Part shown: one piece after another, positions 46,956 to 60,898 of the stretch
Layout of the letters: the number at the start of each line of letters is the position of its first letter
Position numbering within the stretch: the stretch's first letter is position 1
Assembly: GCA_017642695.1 (NCBI GenBank)
Contig: JAEPQD010000001.1
Span: 2,179,701 to 2,243,700 of the forward strand
Source: Parvibaculum sp.
Lineage (GTDB): Bacteria > Pseudomonadota > Alphaproteobacteria > Parvibaculales > Parvibaculaceae
Reading direction: 5' to 3'
Length of the DNA: 64,000 nt
Notes under the pieces: model-generated
Database searches by the model: none
The model's input: only the letters and a program-made list of their open reading frames with translations
Told to the model about the DNA's origin: nothing
Made by a program: the position numbers and the translations under genes

Positions 46956-47521
46956 CGAATCCCGACAAGGTAATCGCGAACACCCCCGGGGTGGTCGAAC
47001 GCGAGACCTCCGTTCCTGTGTGGCAGGACGATGCCTTCTTCCGTCAGGCTTCCGACGAGCTGGCCGACAAGGGCTTCGTGCTGACGACGGTCGACGATCT
47101 CATCAACTGGTCGCGTACCGGGTCGCTGATGTGGATGACTTTCGGTCTCGCCTGCTGCGCGGTCGAGATGATGCAGACCTCGATGCCGCGCTACGACGCC
47201 GAACGATTCGGCGTCGCCCCCCGCGCCAGCCCGCGCCAATCCGACGTGATGATCGTCGCGGGTACGCTCACCAACAAGATGGCCCCGGCGCTCCGCAAGG
47301 TCTATGACCAGATGCCCGAGCCCCGCTACGTCATCTCGATGGGCTCTTGCGCGAATGGCGGCGGCTATTATCACTACTCCTATTCCGTGGTACGTGGCTG
47401 CGATCGGATCGTGCCGGTCGATGTTTATGTGCCGGGATGCCCCCCCACCGCCGAGGCCCTCCTTTACGGTATCCTCGCGCTTCAGAAGAAGATTCGTCGG
47501 ACGGGCACGCTCGACCGCTGA
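46946..47521 (+). CDS. nuoB: NADH-quinone oxidoreductase subunit B
   Basis: 191-residue peripheral-arm subunit carrying the terminal 4Fe-4S cluster N2, next to the quinone pocket. The ligands are in [22 protein letters not shown] and [17 protein letters not shown] 46946 overlaps the last ten bases of nuoA and follows GGAAAGG; an alternative in-frame start at 46925 would add seven residues. Confidence 0.97.
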   Translation: MGVTNPDKVIANTPGVVERETSVPVWQDDAFFRQASDELADKGFVLTTVDDLINWSRTGSLMWMTFGLACCAVEMMQTSMPRYDAERFGVAPRASPRQSDVMIVAGTLTNKMAPALRKVYDQMPEPRYVISMGSCANGGGYYHYSYSVVRGCDRIVPVDVYVPGCPPTAEALLYGILALQKKIRRTGTLDR

Positions 47522-47587
47522 TTTTCATGGAAGGTCATCCGCTTTCCCGCGAGGCGGACACCGTTGACGAGTTTCGAGACTGCACCG

Positions 47588-48190
47588 ATGGACGAAAGTC
47601 TGACAGAGCTTGGCGAGCACATTCACGGTACGCTTGAGGATTCGGTGCTCGGTTTCGAGGTCGCTTTTGGCGAACTGACGATCCGGGCGCAGGCTCAGGC
47701 GATCATGCGCGTCCTGAAGTTTCTCCGCGACGACCCTGCCTGCCGCTTCTCGACACTGATCGACATCACCGGAGTCGACTATCCGCAGCGCTCTTCGCGC
47801 TTCGATGTCGTCTACCACCTGCTCTCCATGTACCAGAACCACCGCATCCGCGTGGTTGTGCAGACCGACGAGGATACGCCGGTGCCGAGTGTGGTTCCGG
47901 TCTATCCCGCGGCCAACTGGTTTGAGCGTGAAACCTTCGACATGTACGGCGTGCTCTTTTCCGATCATCCGGACCTGCGCCGGATCCTCACCGACTACGG
48001 ATTCAATGGCTATCCGCTGCGCAAGGACTTTCCGCTCACCGGCTATGTCGAGGTTCGCTACGACGACGACGAGAAACGAGTGGTCTACGAGCCGGTAAAG
48101 CTCGTTCAGGAATTCCGCAGCTTCGATTTCATGAGCCCCTGGGAAGGTGCGGAATATCTCCTGCCGGGCGATGAAAAGGCGGAGGGCTGA
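47588..48190 (+). CDS. nuoC: NADH-quinone oxidoreductase subunit C
   Basis: 200-residue subunit of the connecting module, separate from NuoD as in mitochondria and alphaproteobacteria (fused in E. coli). Signature: [44 protein letters not shown] 47588 gives [12 protein letters not shown]; a TTG at 47564 with a better ribosome site (GAGGCGG) is a real alternative adding eight residues. Confidence 0.95.
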   Translation: MDESLTELGEHIHGTLEDSVLGFEVAFGELTIRAQAQAIMRVLKFLRDDPACRFSTLIDITGVDYPQRSSRFDVVYHLLSMYQNHRIRVVVQTDEDTPVPSVVPVYPAANWFERETFDMYGVLFSDHPDLRRILTDYGFNGYPLRKDFPLTGYVEVRYDDDEKRVVYEPVKLVQEFRSFDFMSPWEGAEYLLPGDEKAEG

Positions 48191-48193
48191 GGC

Positions 48194-49372
48194 ATGGCCG
48201 AACAGGAACTCCGCAACTATCATCTGAACTTCGGTCCCCAGCATCCGGCCGCACATGGCGTGCTGCGCCTCGTGCTTGAGCTCGACGGCGAAGTGGTCGA
48301 GCGCGTCGACCCGCATATCGGCCTGCTTCATCGCGGCACCGAGAAGCTCATCGAGTACAAGACCTACCTGCAGGCGACACCTTATTTCGATCGCCTCGAC
48401 TACGTCGCGCCGATGAACCAGGAGCACGCCTTCGTGCTCGCCGCTGAAAAGCTGCTCGGTCTCGAAGTGCCGCGCCGCGGGCAGTTCATCCGCGTTCTCT
48501 ATTCCGAGATCGGCCGCATCCTCGCGCACATGCTCAACGTCACGACACAGGCGATGGACGTCGGCGCGCTGACGCCGCCGCTCTGGGGCTTCGAGGAACG
48601 CGAGAAGCTCATGATCTTCTATGAGCGCGCATCCGGTGCCCGCATGCACGCGAATTACTTCCGCGTCGGTGGCGTGCATCGCGACCTGCCGCCGAAACTC
48701 CTCGAGGACATCTACAATTTTTGCGATCCCTGCGCCGCCGTTCTGGACGATCTCGAGGCGCTGCTTACCGGCAATCGCATCTTCAAGCAGCGCAATGTCG
48801 ATATCGGTGTCGTCAGCCAGCAGGAAGCGCTCGACTGGGGTTTCTCCGGCGTCATGGTGCGCGGTTCAGGCATGGCCTGGGACCTGCGCCGCTCACAACC
48901 CTATGAAGTCTATTCCGAGCTCGATTTCGACATTCCGGTCGGCAAGAACGGCGACTGCTTCGACCGCTATGTGATCCGCATGGAGGAGATGCGCCAGTCG
49001 CTGCGCATCATGAAACAGTGCATCGAAATGATGCCGGGCGGTCCGGTGCATTCGGACGAGGGCAAGGTCGTGCCGCCCACCCGCGCCGAGATGAAGCGAT
49101 CGATGGAAGCGCTCATCCATCACTTCAAGCTCTATACCGAGGGCTATCACGTGCCGGCGGGAGAGGTTTACGCGGCCGTCGAGGCGCCGAAAGGCGAATT
49201 CGGCGTCTACCTCGTCTCTGATGGCGGCAACAAACCTTACAAGTGCAAGATCCGCGCGCCGGGTTATGCCCATCTCCAGGCGATGGATCATCTCTGCAAG
49301 GGGCACATGCTGGCGGACGTGGCCGCCATTCTCGGCTCCATCGATATCGTGTTCGGAGAGGTGGACCGGTGA
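48194..49372 (+). CDS. nuoD: NADH-quinone oxidoreductase subunit D
   Basis: 392-residue 49-kDa-type subunit that forms the quinone-binding cavity with Nuo[23 protein letters not shown] with the conserved His near residue 20, [16 protein letters not shown] and the C-terminal [22 protein letters not shown] are all intact. It starts three bases after nuoC and overlaps the nuoE GTG. Confidence 0.97.
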   Translation: MAEQELRNYHLNFGPQHPAAHGVLRLVLELDGEVVERVDPHIGLLHRGTEKLIEYKTYLQATPYFDRLDYVAPMNQEHAFVLAAEKLLGLEVPRRGQFIRVLYSEIGRILAHMLNVTTQAMDVGALTPPLWGFEEREKLMIFYERASGARMHANYFRVGGVHRDLPPKLLEDIYNFCDPCAAVLDDLEALLTGNRIFKQRNVDIGVVSQQEALDWGFSGVMVRGSGMAWDLRRSQPYEVYSELDFDIPVGKNGDCFDRYVIRMEEMRQSLRIMKQCIEMMPGGPVHSDEGKVVPPTRAEMKRSMEALIHHFKLYTEGYHVPAGEVYAAVEAPKGEFGVYLVSDGGNKPYKCKIRAPGYAHLQAMDHLCKGHMLADVAAILGSIDIVFGEVDR

Positions 49373-49991
49373 GTGTCAGGCGTCTCGATCCCAATCAGCC
49401 CGAGAGCTTCGCCTTCACGGCGGAGAACATCGAATGGGCGAAGGGCCAGATAGCGAAGTACCCGGAGGGCAAGCAGGCCTCCGCGATCATTCCGCTGCTC
49501 TGGCGTGCGCAGGAGCAGCATGATGGCTGGCTGCCCGAACCGGCGATCCGCTACGTCGCGGAAATGCTCGACATGGAATATATCCGCGCCCTCGAAGTCG
49601 CGACCTTCTACACGATGTTCAATCTGTCGCCGGTGGGCGAGCACTATGTGCAGCTCTGTGGCACGACGCCTTGCTGGCTGCGCGGCGCGGATGAGTTGAA
49701 GGAAGTCTGCCGCAAGCACATCGGCCCGGAAGGCACGGTGAGCGCGGACGGCAAGTTCTCCTGGCTCGAAGTCGAATGCCTCGGCGCCTGCGTCAACGCG
49801 CCGATGGTGCAGATCAACGCGGACTTCTTCGAGGATCTCGACGCCGCTTCGTTCGAGCGTGTGTTGAACGATCTGCGTGCGGGCAAGGACGTGAAGCCGG
49901 GTCCGCAGAACGAGCGTCACGCATCCGAACCGGCAGGCGGGCTGACAAGCCTCACCACGGTCGGCCAGTCGGAGACGGGCGGGGGCAACTG

Positions 49992-49992
<1 letters not shown>
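49369..49992 (+). CDS. nuoE: NADH-quinone oxidoreductase subunit E
   Basis: 207-residue thioredoxin-like subunit with the 2Fe-2S cluster N1a. Four ligands are in [11 protein letters not shown] and [10 protein letters not shown]. The fold starts near residue 15 ([20 protein letters not shown]). The last 40 residues (from KPGPQNERH) are a low-complexity tail common in alphaproteobacterial NuoE. The start is GTG 49369, overlapping the nuoD stop; an open frame upstream is not part of the gene. Confidence 0.95.
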
Positions 49993-51281
<1,289 letters not shown>

Positions 51282-51286
51282 GGGAC

Positions 51287-53332
51287 ATGCCGAAACTCAC
51301 AGTCGACGGCATCGAGGTCGAAGTCGAAAACGGCGCCACGCTGTTGCAGGCCTGCGAGGAAGCGGGCGCGGAGATCCCGCGCTTTTGCTACCATGAGCGC
51401 CTCTCCATCGCTGGTAATTGCCGCATGTGCCTCGTCGAGGTCGAGAAGTCGCCGAAGCCTGTCGCAAGCTGCGCCATGCCGGCGGGCGATGGCATGGTCG
51501 TCCACACGAAGACCGAACAGGTGAAGCGCGCCCGCGAAGGCGTGATGGAATTCCTGCTCATCAACCATCCGCTCGACTGTCCGATCTGCGACCAGGGCGG
51601 TGAATGCGACCTCCAGGACCAGTCGATGGCCTATGGCGTCGATGGTTCGCGCTTCCACGAAAACAAGCGCGCCGTCGAAGAGAAATACATGGGTCCCCTG
51701 GTGAAGACCGTGATGACACGCTGCATCCACTGCACGCGTTGCATCCGCTTCTCGCAGGAAGTGGCCGGCGTCCCCGAACTCGGCGCCATCGGTCGTGGCG
51801 AGGACATGGAGATCACCACCTATCTCGAGCATGCGCTCACTTCCGAGCTCTCGGCGAATGTCGTCGATCTTTGCCCGGTTGGCGCGCTCACCTTCCGTCC
51901 CTTCGCCTACACGGCGCGTCCATGGGAGTTGAAGAAGACCGAGTCCATCGACGTGATGGATGCCGTCGGTTCCAACATCCGCGTCGACGCGCGCGGCTCC
52001 GAAGTCATGCGCATCCTTCCCCGTCTCAACGAGGAAGTGAACGAGGAATGGATTTCCGACAAGACGCGTTTCGTCTGGGACGGTCTCAAGACCCAGCGCC
52101 TCGATACGCCTTACATTCGTGAGAACGGCCGGCTCCGCGCTGCCACATGGGACGAAGCCTTCGCCGCCATCGCCGCGCGCCTTAAGGACGTCGACGGCAA
52201 ACGCATCGCCGCAATCGCGGGCGACCTTGCTTGCGCCGAATCCATGAAGGCGTTGAAGGACCTCTACGCTTCGCTCGGCTCGCCCAGCATCGACTGCCGC
52301 CAGGACGGCGCGAAACTCGACGCCGGAAATCGTGGCTCCTATATCTTCAATTCGACCATTGCCGGGATCGAGGACGCGGACGCCATTCTTCTCGTCGGCA
52401 CGAACCCGCGCATCGAAGCGCCTATTGTCAATGCCCGCATCCTGAAGCGCGCCCGCGCCGGTGGGCTCAAGGTCGGCGTCGTCGGTCCGCGCGTCGACCT
52501 TACCTATGATTACGACTATCTCGGCGCCGGCCCGCAGTCGCTGAAGGACCTCGGTGCATTCGCCGATGTTCTGAAGAATGCCGAACGCCCGATGATCGTG
52601 GTCGGGCAGGGCGCTGTCACCCGTGGAGACGGCGCCGCCGTTCTCGCCGCCGCACTTTCTCTTGCGAAGTCGTCAGGCGCGATCTCCGGCGAATGGAATG
52701 GCTTCAACGTCCTTCATACTGCCGCTTCCCGCGTCGGTGGCCTCGATCTCGGCCTTGTACCGGGCGAGGGTGGCCGTGACGTGGCAGGTATTCTCGATGG
52801 CGCCTCGAGCGGCGAGATCGATTTCGTTCACCTTCTTGGCGCCGACGAAATCGACATGTCGCGCCTCGGTTCCGCCTTCGTCGTCTATCAGGGCACGCAT
52901 GGCGACGCGGGCGCACACCGCGCCGACGTCATCCTGCCGGGCGCTGCCTATACCGAAAAGAATGCGACCTGGGTCAACACCGAAGGCCGTGTTCAGCTGG
53001 GCCGCCGCGCCGTCTTCCCGCCGGGGCAGGCGCGCGAGGACTGGGCAATCCTGCGCGCTCTCTCCGGCGTGCTCGGCAAGACGCTTCCTTACAACGACCT
53101 TGCCGGCGTCCGCGCGGCGATGGAAGAGGATGCACCGCACTTCGCGATGACGGATGTCGCCGCGCCGGTGGAAGCGATGCCGTCCTTGTCCGAGGGTAAT
53201 CTCGACGCCGCGCCGTTCGAGTCTGCGGTAAAGGATTTCTACATGACCAACCCGGTCGCGCGCGCAAGCGCGGTCATGGCCGAATGCGCCGCCGGCCGTG
53301 CCGCGGCCGCGCGCATCCAGGCGGCGGAATGA
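51287..53332 (+). CDS. nuoG: NADH-quinone oxidoreductase subunit G
   Basis: 681-residue subunit with a 2Fe-2S and two 4Fe-4S clusters followed by a degenerate molybdopterin-type domain. N-terminal ligands are in [17 protein letters not shown]; the His-ligated cluster is in [17 protein letters not shown], and another in [12 protein letters not shown]. The length matches the mitochondrial 75-kDa type and not the longer E. coli form. It begins five bases after nuoF. Confidence 0.97.
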   Translation: MPKLTVDGIEVEVENGATLLQACEEAGAEIPRFCYHERLSIAGNCRMCLVEVEKSPKPVASCAMPAGDGMVVHTKTEQVKRAREGVMEFLLINHPLDCPICDQGGECDLQDQSMAYGVDGSRFHENKRAVEEKYMGPLVKTVMTRCIHCTRCIRFSQEVAGVPELGAIGRGEDMEITTYLEHALTSELSANVVDLCPVGALTFRPFAYTARPWELKKTESIDVMDAVGSNIRVDARGSEVMRILPRLNEEVNEEWISDKTRFVWDGLKTQRLDTPYIRENGRLRAATWDEAFAAIAARLKDVDGKRIAAIAGDLACAESMKALKDLYASLGSPSIDCRQDGAKLDAGNRGSYIFNSTIAGIEDADAILLVGTNPRIEAPIVNARILKRARAGGLKVGVVGPRVDLTYDYDYLGAGPQSLKDLGAFADVLKNAERPMIVVGQGAVTRGDGAAVLAAALSLAKSSGAISGEWNGFNVLHTAASRVGGLDLGLVPGEGGRDVAGILDGASSGEIDFVHLLGADEIDMSRLGSAFVVYQGTHGDAGAHRADVILPGAAYTEKNATWVNTEGRVQLGRRAVFPPGQAREDWAILRALSGVLGKTLPYNDLAGVRAAMEEDAPHFAMTDVAAPVEAMPSLSEGNLDAAPFESAVKDFYMTNPVARASAVMAECAAGRAAAARIQAAE

Positions 53333-53348
53333 GGGCGGGTTTCGACCG

Positions 53349-54353
53349 ATGAATGAATTTCTTGTGGCATATGGCATCCCGTTGGCGATCATCGTCGCGC
53401 AGTCGCTCGCGTTGATTGTCGCCATTCTGCTCGTCACGGCCTATGTGCTGCTCGCCGACCGCAAGGTCTGGGCGGCGGTGCAGCTGCGCCGCGGTCCGAA
53501 CGTCGTCGGCGCCTTCGGCTTGCTTCAATCTTTCGCCGACCTCCTGAAGTTCGTCTTCAAGGAAATCGTCGTCCCGGCGGGCGCCAACAAGGGCGTCTTC
53601 TTGATCGCGCCGCTCGTCACGGTCACGCTCGCGCTCTCCGGCTGGGCGGTGATCCCGCTCGATGCGAAGATGGTCATCTCCGACATCAATGTCGGCATTC
53701 TTTACATCTTCGCGATCTCCTCGCTCGGCGTGTACGGCGTCATCATGGCGGGCTGGGCGTCGAACTCGAAATACCCGTTCATCTCCGCGCTCCGCGCCGC
53801 CGCGCAGATGGTGTCCTACGAAGTCTCCATCGGTTTCGTCATCGTCTGCGTGCTCATGACGGCGGGCTCGCTCAATCTGTCGGATATCGTCGAGGCCCAG
53901 AAGACCATCTGGTACTTCATCCCACATCTGCCGATGTTTGCGATCTTCTTCATCTCCGCGCTCGCCGAGACAAATCGCCCGCCCTTCGACCTGGTGGAAG
54001 CGGAGTCGGAGCTCGTCGCCGGTTTTATGGTCGAGTATTCGTCCACTGCGTACATGATGTTCATGCTGGGCGAATATGTCTCGATCCTGCTGATGTGCGC
54101 CATGACGACGATCCTCTTCCTCGGCGGTTGGCTGCCACCCATCGACATCGCGCCCTTCAACATGGTGCCCGGCGTCGTTTGGTTCCTGCTGAAGCTCTTC
54201 CTCGTCTTCTTCATGTTCGCGATGGTCAAGGCCTTCGTGCCGCGCTACCGCTACGACCAGTTGATGCGTCTTGGCTGGAAAGTCTTCCTTCCGTTCTCTC
54301 TCTTCTGGGTCGTGCTGACGGCAGGTGTGCTCGTCGGTTTCGATCTCGTGTAA
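53349..54353 (+). CDS. nuoH: NADH-quinone oxidoreductase subunit H
   Basis: 334-residue membrane subunit with eight helices that joins the peripheral and membrane arms and lines the quinone channel. Key blocks are [31 protein letters not shown] and [23 protein letters not shown], with the conserved acidic loop residues. ATG 53349 is chosen over upstream in-frame codons that overlap nuoG. Confidence 0.97.
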   Translation: MNEFLVAYGIPLAIIVAQSLALIVAILLVTAYVLLADRKVWAAVQLRRGPNVVGAFGLLQSFADLLKFVFKEIVVPAGANKGVFLIAPLVTVTLALSGWAVIPLDAKMVISDINVGILYIFAISSLGVYGVIMAGWASNSKYPFISALRAAAQMVSYEVSIGFVIVCVLMTAGSLNLSDIVEAQKTIWYFIPHLPMFAIFFISALAETNRPPFDLVEAESELVAGFMVEYSSTAYMMFMLGEYVSILLMCAMTTILFLGGWLPPIDIAPFNMVPGVVWFLLKLFLVFFMFAMVKAFVPRYRYDQLMRLGWKVFLPFSLFWVVLTAGVLVGFDLV

Positions 54354-54396
54354 GGGGTAGGGGCAATGAACTCGTATATGGGAAAGGACTGAGAAA

Positions 54397-54888
54397 ATGG
54401 CCTGGCTGGATCAGTCGGTGCGGTCTCTCTTCCTCGCCGAATTCGTGTCGAGTTTCTTCCTCGCCATGCGGTATTTCTTCAAGCCGAAGGCGACGTTGAA
54501 CTATCCCTTCGAGAAGGGCCCGCTCTCGCCGCGCTTCCGTGGCGAGCACGCATTGCGCCGCTACCCGAACGGTGAGGAACGCTGCATCGCGTGCAAGCTT
54601 TGCGAGGCGATCTGTCCGGCGCTTGCCATCACCATCGAGGCCGGCCCGCGCCGCAATGACGGCACGCGCCGCACCACGCGCTACGACATTGACATGACGA
54701 AGTGCATCTATTGCGGCCTCTGTCAGGAGGCTTGCCCGGTGGATGCCATCGTCGAAGGGCCGAACTTCGAATTCGCGACCGAGACGCGAGAAGAACTGAT
54801 GTACGACAAGAACCGGCTGCTTGCGAACGGCGACCGGTGGGAACGCGAGATTGCGAAGAACATTGCGCTCGACGCGCCATACCGCTGA
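54397..54888 (+). CDS. nuoI: NADH-quinone oxidoreductase subunit I
   Basis: 163-residue ferredoxin-like subunit with two 4Fe-4S clusters (N6a and N6b): [12 protein letters not shown] and [12 protein letters not shown]. The N-terminal amphipathic segment anchors it to the membrane arm. It is complete and of normal length. Confidence 0.97.
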   Translation: MAWLDQSVRSLFLAEFVSSFFLAMRYFFKPKATLNYPFEKGPLSPRFRGEHALRRYPNGEERCIACKLCEAICPALAITIEAGPRRNDGTRRTTRYDIDMTKCIYCGLCQEACPVDAIVEGPNFEFATETREELMYDKNRLLANGDRWEREIAKNIALDAPYR

Positions 54889-54921
54889 ACCGCCCGGAAC
54901 GAGGGACGGACGAGGAAACAG

Positions 54922-55536
54922 ATGATTGCCACCGCCATCGCATTCTATCTCTTCGCGGCGATAACCGTCGCTTCGGGATTCATGGTCATTGCGGCGCGCA
55001 ATCCCGTGCACTCCGTGCTGTTCCTGATCCTCGCCTTCTTCAATGCGGCGGCGCTCTTCGTTCTCATGGGGGCCGAGTTTCTGGCGCTCATTCTCGTCAT
55101 TGTCTATGTCGGCGCGGTCGCCGTGCTCTTCCTCTTCGTCGTCATGATGCTCGACGTCGATTTCTCGGAGCTGCGCGAAGGTTTTCTGCAATATCTGCCG
55201 GTGGGCGCGCTGGTCGGGATCATTCTCCTGATCGAGCTGCTGCTTGTGCTCGGCAGCTGGCTGATCTCGCCTGAAGCGGTGGGTGTCGCCGCGGCGCCCA
55301 CGCCCGCGATCGCGGATGTCGACAACACGCGTGCCCTCGGCCGCATCGTCTACACGCAATACGTCTATCTCTTCCAGGCGGCGGGCATGATCCTGCTCGT
55401 CGCGATGATTGGCGCCATCGTGCTCACGCTCCGTCACAAGCCGAACGTGAAGCGCCAGGTGATCCGCGATCAGGTTGCCCGCACGCGCGAACAGGCAGTC
55501 GAAAACAGGAAAGTGGAGCCCGGGCAGGGGCTCTAG
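54922..55536 (+). CDS. nuoJ: NADH-quinone oxidoreductase subunit J
   Basis: 204-residue membrane subunit with five helices. [56 protein letters not shown] is the conserved core with the helix-3 pi-bulge region. The C-terminal 30 residues are charged and cytoplasmic. Confidence 0.95.
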   Translation: MIATAIAFYLFAAITVASGFMVIAARNPVHSVLFLILAFFNAAALFVLMGAEFLALILVIVYVGAVAVLFLFVVMMLDVDFSELREGFLQYLPVGALVGIILLIELLLVLGSWLISPEAVGVAAAPTPAIADVDNTRALGRIVYTQYVYLFQAAGMILLVAMIGAIVLTLRHKPNVKRQVIRDQVARTREQAVENRKVEPGQGL

Positions 55537-55630
55537 AGAATTCAGGGGCAGGGCGTCTTGGCCCGGCCTGAGACATGAAGGGGACTGGCCCCCGAGCGGC
55601 TCGAAGAGCCGAGCGACGGGGCGGGAGACA

Positions 55631-55942
55631 ATGATGGCAATCGGCCTCGCACACTATCTCACCGTGGCGGCGATCCTGTTCACGCTGGGCATCTTTGGCA
55701 TCTTCCTCAACAGGAAGAACGTGATCGTCATCTTGATGTCGATTGAACTGATGCTGCTCGCCGTGAACATCAACCTCGTCGCCTTTTCCTCTCATCTCGG
55801 CGATCTCGTGGGACAGGTCTTCGCGCTCTTCGTCCTCACCGTCGCTGCGGGCGAGGCGGCCATCGGCCTTGCCATCCTCGTCATCTACTACCGCAACCGC
55901 GGTTCCATCGCGGTTGAAGACATCAACATGATGAAGGGGTAA
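55631..55942 (+). CDS. nuoK: NADH-quinone oxidoreductase subunit K
   Basis: 103 residues, three helices. [30 protein letters not shown] carries the proton-path glutamate in SIELML, and a second Glu is in [14 protein letters not shown] 55631 or 55634 (MMAIG) are equally possible. Ninety-four bases of non-coding sequence separate it from nuoJ. Confidence 0.95.
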   Translation: MMAIGLAHYLTVAAILFTLGIFGIFLNRKNVIVILMSIELMLLAVNINLVAFSSHLGDLVGQVFALFVLTVAAGEAAIGLAILVIYYRNRGSIAVEDINMMKG

Positions 55943-55948
55943 GGAAGA

Positions 55949-57877
55949 ATGTATTCTGCCATCGTCTTCCTGCCGCTCATCGGTTTCCTGATTGCGGGCA
56001 TCTTCGGTCGCTGGCTCGGACCTCGTGGCGCGCAGATCGTGACCTCGAGCCTCCTCGTCCTCTCGGCGCTTCTTTCCGTGGTTGCGCTTGTCTCGGTCGG
56101 CCTTCAGGGCGAAACGGACCGCGTGCAGGTCCTTACCTGGATCGACTCCGGCGGCTTCGAGGCGGACTGGCGGCTGCGCATCGACACGCTGACGGCCGTG
56201 ATGCTCGTTGTGGTGACGTCCGTATCCGCGCTCGTGCACATCTACTCGATTGGCTATATGAGCCACGATCCGCACCAGCCGCGCTTCTTTGCCTATCTCT
56301 CGCTCTTCACGTTCGCCATGCTGGCGCTGGTGACGGCGGACAACTTCGTCCAGCTCTTCTTCGGCTGGGAAGGTGTGGGCCTTGCGTCCTATCTGCTGAT
56401 CGGTTTCTGGTACAAGAAACCGAGCGCGAATGCGGCGGCCATCAAGGCCTTTGTGGTCAACCGCGTCGGCGACTTCGGCCTCATTCTTGGCATCGCGACG
56501 TTGTTCCTCACCATAGGCTCGGTCGATTTCGATACCGTTTTCGCCGCCATCCCGGAAATCGCGGACGAGACCTTCCACTTCCTCGGCTACGACGTCCCCA
56601 TCGTCACCACGGCCTGCCTGTTGCTCTTCATGGGTGCCATGGGCAAGTCGGCCCAGTTTCTGCTCCACACTTGGTTGCCGGACGCGATGGAAGGCCCGAC
56701 GCCGGTCTCCGCTCTCATTCACGCCGCGACCATGGTCACGGCGGGCGTCTTCCTTGTCGCGCGCCTCTCGCCGATCTTCGAGTTTTCGGCCTTCGCGCTC
56801 ACCGTCGTCACGGTCGTTGGCGCGACCACGGCATTCTTCGCGGCCACCGTCGGCCTCGTCCAGAATGACATCAAGCGTGTCATCGCCTATTCGACCTGTT
56901 CGCAGCTCGGCTACATGTTCGTGGCGCTCGGCGTCGGCGCCTATGAAGTGGCGATGTTCCACCTCTTCACCCATGCCTTCTTCAAGGCGCTCTTGTTCCT
57001 CGGCTCCGGCTCGGTGATCCATGCCATGAGCGACGAGCAGGACATGCGCAGGATGGGTGGTCTCTACAAGATGATCCCCGTCACCTGGGTGATGATGGTC
57101 ATCGGGACGCTGGCACTGACGGGCTTTCCCTTCACGGCGGGCTACTACTCGAAGGACGCAATCATCGAGGCAGCCTTCGCGGGCCACAATCCGGCGCATA
57201 TGTATGCCTTCACGATGACGGTCATCGCTGCGTTGCTGACTTCCTTCTATTCCTGGCGTCTCATCTTCATGACCTTCCACGGGACAAGCCGTGCGTCGAA
57301 CGAGACGCTTTCCCATGTCCACGAGTCGCCGCTCGTCATGCTCATTCCGCTCGTCATCCTGGCGGTTGGCGCGATCGGCGCCGGCATGGTCTTTGCGCCG
57401 CTCTTCATCGGCCACGCCTACGAGGCGTTCTGGCTCGAGTCTGTCTATCGCGGTGCCGAGAACCACATCATGCACGAGTTCCACAACGTGCCGGAGTGGG
57501 TGCCCTATCTGCCCACGCTCATGATGGTCATCGGCTTCGCGTTCTCGTGGCTCTTCTATATCGCCCGCCCCGACATCCCGAAGGAGCTCGCGCGCACACA
57601 GGAGCCGCTCTACAAGTTCCTGCTCAACAAGTGGTACTTCGACGAGATTTACGACTTCCTGTTTGTGCGCCCGGCCTTCTGGATCGGTCGCGTTTTCTGG
57701 AAGCAGGGTGATGGCCGCATCATCGACGGCCTCGGCCCGGACGGTATCGCCGCCCGCGTGCAGGACATCACGCGCGGTGTCGTGCGCCTCCAGAGCGGCT
57801 ATCTCTATCACTACGCCTTCGCCATGCTGCTCGGCGTTGCCGGGCTCGTGACCTGGTTCATGGTCGGAGGGGCATGA
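55949..57877 (+). CDS. nuoL: NADH-quinone oxidoreductase subunit L
   Basis: 642-residue antiporter-like proton-pumping subunit at the tip of the membrane arm. The conserved helix pair with [18 protein letters not shown] (essential Glu) and [32 protein letters not shown] (essential Lys) is present, as is the long lateral helix region near the C-terminus. ATG follows AAGGAAGA; its end overlaps nuoM. Confidence 0.97.
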   Translation: MYSAIVFLPLIGFLIAGIFGRWLGPRGAQIVTSSLLVLSALLSVVALVSVGLQGETDRVQVLTWIDSGGFEADWRLRIDTLTAVMLVVVTSVSALVHIYSIGYMSHDPHQPRFFAYLSLFTFAMLALVTADNFVQLFFGWEGVGLASYLLIGFWYKKPSANAAAIKAFVVNRVGDFGLILGIATLFLTIGSVDFDTVFAAIPEIADETFHFLGYDVPIVTTACLLLFMGAMGKSAQFLLHTWLPDAMEGPTPVSALIHAATMVTAGVFLVARLSPIFEFSAFALTVVTVVGATTAFFAATVGLVQNDIKRVIAYSTCSQLGYMFVALGVGAYEVAMFHLFTHAFFKALLFLGSGSVIHAMSDEQDMRRMGGLYKMIPVTWVMMVIGTLALTGFPFTAGYYSKDAIIEAAFAGHNPAHMYAFTMTVIAALLTSFYSWRLIFMTFHGTSRASNETLSHVHESPLVMLIPLVILAVGAIGAGMVFAPLFIGHAYEAFWLESVYRGAENHIMHEFHNVPEWVPYLPTLMMVIGFAFSWLFYIARPDIPKELARTQEPLYKFLLNKWYFDEIYDFLFVRPAFWIGRVFWKQGDGRIIDGLGPDGIAARVQDITRGVVRLQSGYLYHYAFAMLLGVAGLVTWFMVGGA

Positions 57878-59424
57878 CGATGACCGACGGCAATATTCTC
57901 TCGCTCATCACATTCCTGCCGGCCATCGGCGCGCTCATCATTCTGGTGACGCGCGGCGACGAGGCGACGGTTGCGCGCAATGCGCGCTACGTCGCACTCT
58001 GGACGACTTCGATCACCTTCTTCGTCTCGCTCTATATCTGGTGGCAGTTCGACCCCACGACGGCTGATTTCCAGTTCGTCCAGCAGACGGAATGGCTCGG
58101 CGGGGCGATCACCTATCACATGGGCGTCGACGGCATTTCGATGCTCTTCGTCATCCTCACGACCTTCCTCATGCCGGCCTGCATCCTTGCGAGCTGGACC
58201 TCCATCGAGAAGCGCGTGAAGGAATACATGATCGCCTTCCTTGTGCTCGAAACGCTGATGATTGGCGTCTTCTGCGCGCTCGACCTCGTGCTCTTCTATC
58301 TTTTCTTCGAGGGCGGCCTGATCCCGATGTTCCTGATCATCGGCGTCTGGGGCGGCGCGCGGCGCATCTATGCGAGCTTCAAGTTTTTCCTCTACACCTT
58401 CGCGGGCTCCGTGCTCATGCTGCTCGCGATCATGGCGATGTACTGGAATGCGGGTACGACCAGCATTCCCGTTCTTCTGGAGCACGATTTCCCGGTCGAC
58501 ATGCAGCTATGGCTCTGGCTCGCCTTCTTCGCCTCCTTTGCGGTCAAGATGCCGATGTGGCCGGTTCACACCTGGTTGCCGGACGCGCATGTGGAAGCGC
58601 CGACAGCAGGCTCGGTCATCCTGGCCGGTATTCTTCTGAAAATGGGCGGCTACGGCTTCCTTCGCTTCTCGCTGCCCATGTTCCCGGTTGCCTCCGCGGA
58701 TCTCGCCTGGCTCGTTTTCGGACTCAGCGTGATTGCGATTGTCTATGCCTCGCTTGTCGCGCTGGTGCAGGAGGACATGAAGAAGCTGATTGCCTATTCG
58801 TCCGTCGCCCACATGGGCTTCGTGACCATGGGCATTTTTGCGGCGAATACGCAGGGCGTACAGGGCGGCATCTTCCAGATGCTGTCCCATGGCTGGGTTT
58901 CGGGCGCACTCTTCCTCTGCGTCGGTGTCGTCTATGACCGCATGCACACGCGCGAGATCGCGGCCTATGGCGGCCTCGTGAACCGCATGCCGCTCTACGC
59001 GATGGCCTTCATGGTCTTCACCATGGCCAATGTCGGCTTGCCGGGCACCAGCGGTTTCGTCGGCGAATTCCTCACCATCGTCGGCACCTTCAAGGTCAAC
59101 ACCTGGGTGGCCGCCATTGCCGCCACCGGCGTCATACTGGCAGCCGGCTACGCGCTTTACCTCTACCGGCGTATCGTCTTCGGCGCGCTGGAGAAGGACA
59201 CGCTCAAATCCATGATGGACCTGAACCGCCGCGAGGTCGTGACACTCGCGCCGCTTCTGGCGACGACGCTCTTCTTCGGCGTCTATCCTGCGCCCATCAT
59301 GGACGTCACCGCCGTCTCGGTCGAAAACTTGATCGCGAACTACACTGCTGCCGTCGAGGCGCATCGTCTCGCGGGGGAAACCGGCTTGATTGGTCAGGTC
59401 GCAAGCCTCTTCGCCGGAAACTGA
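57874..59424 (+). CDS. nuoM: NADH-quinone oxidoreductase subunit M
   Basis: 516-residue antiporter-like proton-pumping subunit. The proton-path glutamate lies in [17 protein letters not shown] and the lysine in [31 protein letters not shown]. The start overlaps the nuoL stop as ATGA; ATG 57880 is also in frame. Confidence 0.97.
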   Translation: MTMTDGNILSLITFLPAIGALIILVTRGDEATVARNARYVALWTTSITFFVSLYIWWQFDPTTADFQFVQQTEWLGGAITYHMGVDGISMLFVILTTFLMPACILASWTSIEKRVKEYMIAFLVLETLMIGVFCALDLVLFYLFFEGGLIPMFLIIGVWGGARRIYASFKFFLYTFAGSVLMLLAIMAMYWNAGTTSIPVLLEHDFPVDMQLWLWLAFFASFAVKMPMWPVHTWLPDAHVEAPTAGSVILAGILLKMGGYGFLRFSLPMFPVASADLAWLVFGLSVIAIVYASLVALVQEDMKKLIAYSSVAHMGFVTMGIFAANTQGVQGGIFQMLSHGWVSGALFLCVGVVYDRMHTREIAAYGGLVNRMPLYAMAFMVFTMANVGLPGTSGFVGEFLTIVGTFKVNTWVAAIAATGVILAAGYALYLYRRIVFGALEKDTLKSMMDLNRREVVTLAPLLATTLFFGVYPAPIMDVTAVSVENLIANYTAAVEAHRLAGETGLIGQVASLFAGN

Positions 59425-59443
59425 TCTCGGGAACGAAAGAAAC

Positions 59444-60895
59444 ATGGACTACGCAGCATCCGACGTTCCGGCCTTCCTTCCGGCATTGCCCGAAATACTT
59501 CTCGCGTTGGGCGCGATGGCGCTCCTCATGTACGGCGTTTTCCGCAAGGAATGCGATGCGCGTGAAACGAGCTTCGGTGTTCTCGGTCTCTTCGCGCTTG
59601 TCGGCGCGCTCCTGATCACGGAGCCGAACGCGACCGTTCACACCTTCGGTGACACCTTCGTTGTATCCGGCTTCACCAAGTTCATGAAGCTGCTGATCCT
59701 GCTTGCCGCCGCCGCCGCCATCGTCATGTCGCTCACCTATATCCGGCGCGAGAAGATGGACCGCTTCGAGTTCCCGGTGCTGATCGCGCTGGCGACACTC
59801 GGCATGTTCATGATGGTCTCGGCGAACGGCCTCATCTCGCTGTACATGGGCCTCGAACTGCAGAGTCTCTCGCTTTACGTCATCGCCGCCTTCAACCGCG
59901 ACAGCGGCCGCGCCACGGAAGCCGGCCTCAAATATTTCGTCCTCGGCGCGCTCGCCTCCGGCATGCTCCTCTACGGCGCTTCGCTCATCTATGGCTTCAC
60001 CGGCTCGGTCGAGTTCCCGGCCATCGCTGCCGTCCTCGAAGCCGAGGGCGCGAACATCGGCACGATCTTCGGCATCGTCTTCGTGATGGCGGGGCTTGCC
60101 TTCAAGATTTCCGCCGTCCCCTTCCACATGTGGACGCCCGACGTCTATGAAGGTGCGCCGACGCCCGTCACCGCTTTCTTCGCGGGTGCGCCCAAGGTTG
60201 CCGCCATGGCGCTTGTGCTGCGCGTCCTCTTCGGCGCCTTCCCCGCGATGGAAGCGGAGTGGCAGCAGATCGTCATCTTCATCTCCATCGCGTCGATGGT
60301 GCTCGGCGCCTTTGCTGCCATCGGCCAGTCGAACATCAAGCGTCTCATGGCCTACAGCTCGATCTCGCATATGGGGTTCGCGCTGGTCGGCGTCGCTGCA
60401 GGCACGCCGGAAGGCATTCGCGGCGTCCTCATCTATCTCGTCATCTACGTGGTGATGAATGCTGGCGTCTTCTGCTGCATCCTCGCGATGCAGCGCAAGG
60501 AAGGCTACGTCGAAACCATTGGCGACCTCTCCGGCCTTTCGCGCAACCAGCCCATGGTCGCCTTTCTGCTCGCCATGCTCATGTTCTCGCTGGCCGGTGT
60601 ACCGCCGCTCGCAGGCTTCTTCGGCAAGTTCTACGTCTTCATGGCCGCCATCGAAGCGGGGCTCTATCCGCTCGCCGTCATTGGTGTGCTGGCGAGCGTC
60701 GTCGGCGCCTACTACTACCTGCGCATCGTCAAGATCATGTATTTCGACGAACCGGCAGAGCCTTTCGAGCAGCCGATGCCGGGCGAACTCGCTGCCGTTC
60801 TCGGCGTCTCCGGCGTCTTCACCATGTTGTTCTTCGTCTATCCCGCGCCCCTGATCCTCGGCGCGCAGGCAGCCGTCGGCGCATTGCTGCCCTAG
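59444..60895 (+). CDS. nuoN: NADH-quinone oxidoreductase subunit N
   Basis: 483-residue antiporter-like proton-pumping subunit, last of the operon. GLELQSLSLYVIAAFNRDS and GLAFKISAVPFHMWTPDVYEGAPTPVTAFFAGAPKVAA carry the helix-5 Glu and helix-7 Lys. The stop is three bases before birA, so the downstream genes may share the nuo transcript. Confidence 0.97.
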   Translation: MDYAASDVPAFLPALPEILLALGAMALLMYGVFRKECDARETSFGVLGLFALVGALLITEPNATVHTFGDTFVVSGFTKFMKLLILLAAAAAIVMSLTYIRREKMDRFEFPVLIALATLGMFMMVSANGLISLYMGLELQSLSLYVIAAFNRDSGRATEAGLKYFVLGALASGMLLYGASLIYGFTGSVEFPAIAAVLEAEGANIGTIFGIVFVMAGLAFKISAVPFHMWTPDVYEGAPTPVTAFFAGAPKVAAMALVLRVLFGAFPAMEAEWQQIVIFISIASMVLGAFAAIGQSNIKRLMAYSSISHMGFALVGVAAGTPEGIRGVLIYLVIYVVMNAGVFCCILAMQRKEGYVETIGDLSGLSRNQPMVAFLLAMLMFSLAGVPPLAGFFGKFYVFMAAIEAGLYPLAVIGVLASVVGAYYYLRIVKIMYFDEPAEPFEQPMPGELAAVLGVSGVFTMLFFVYPAPLILGAQAAVGALLP

Positions 60896-60898
60896 AGC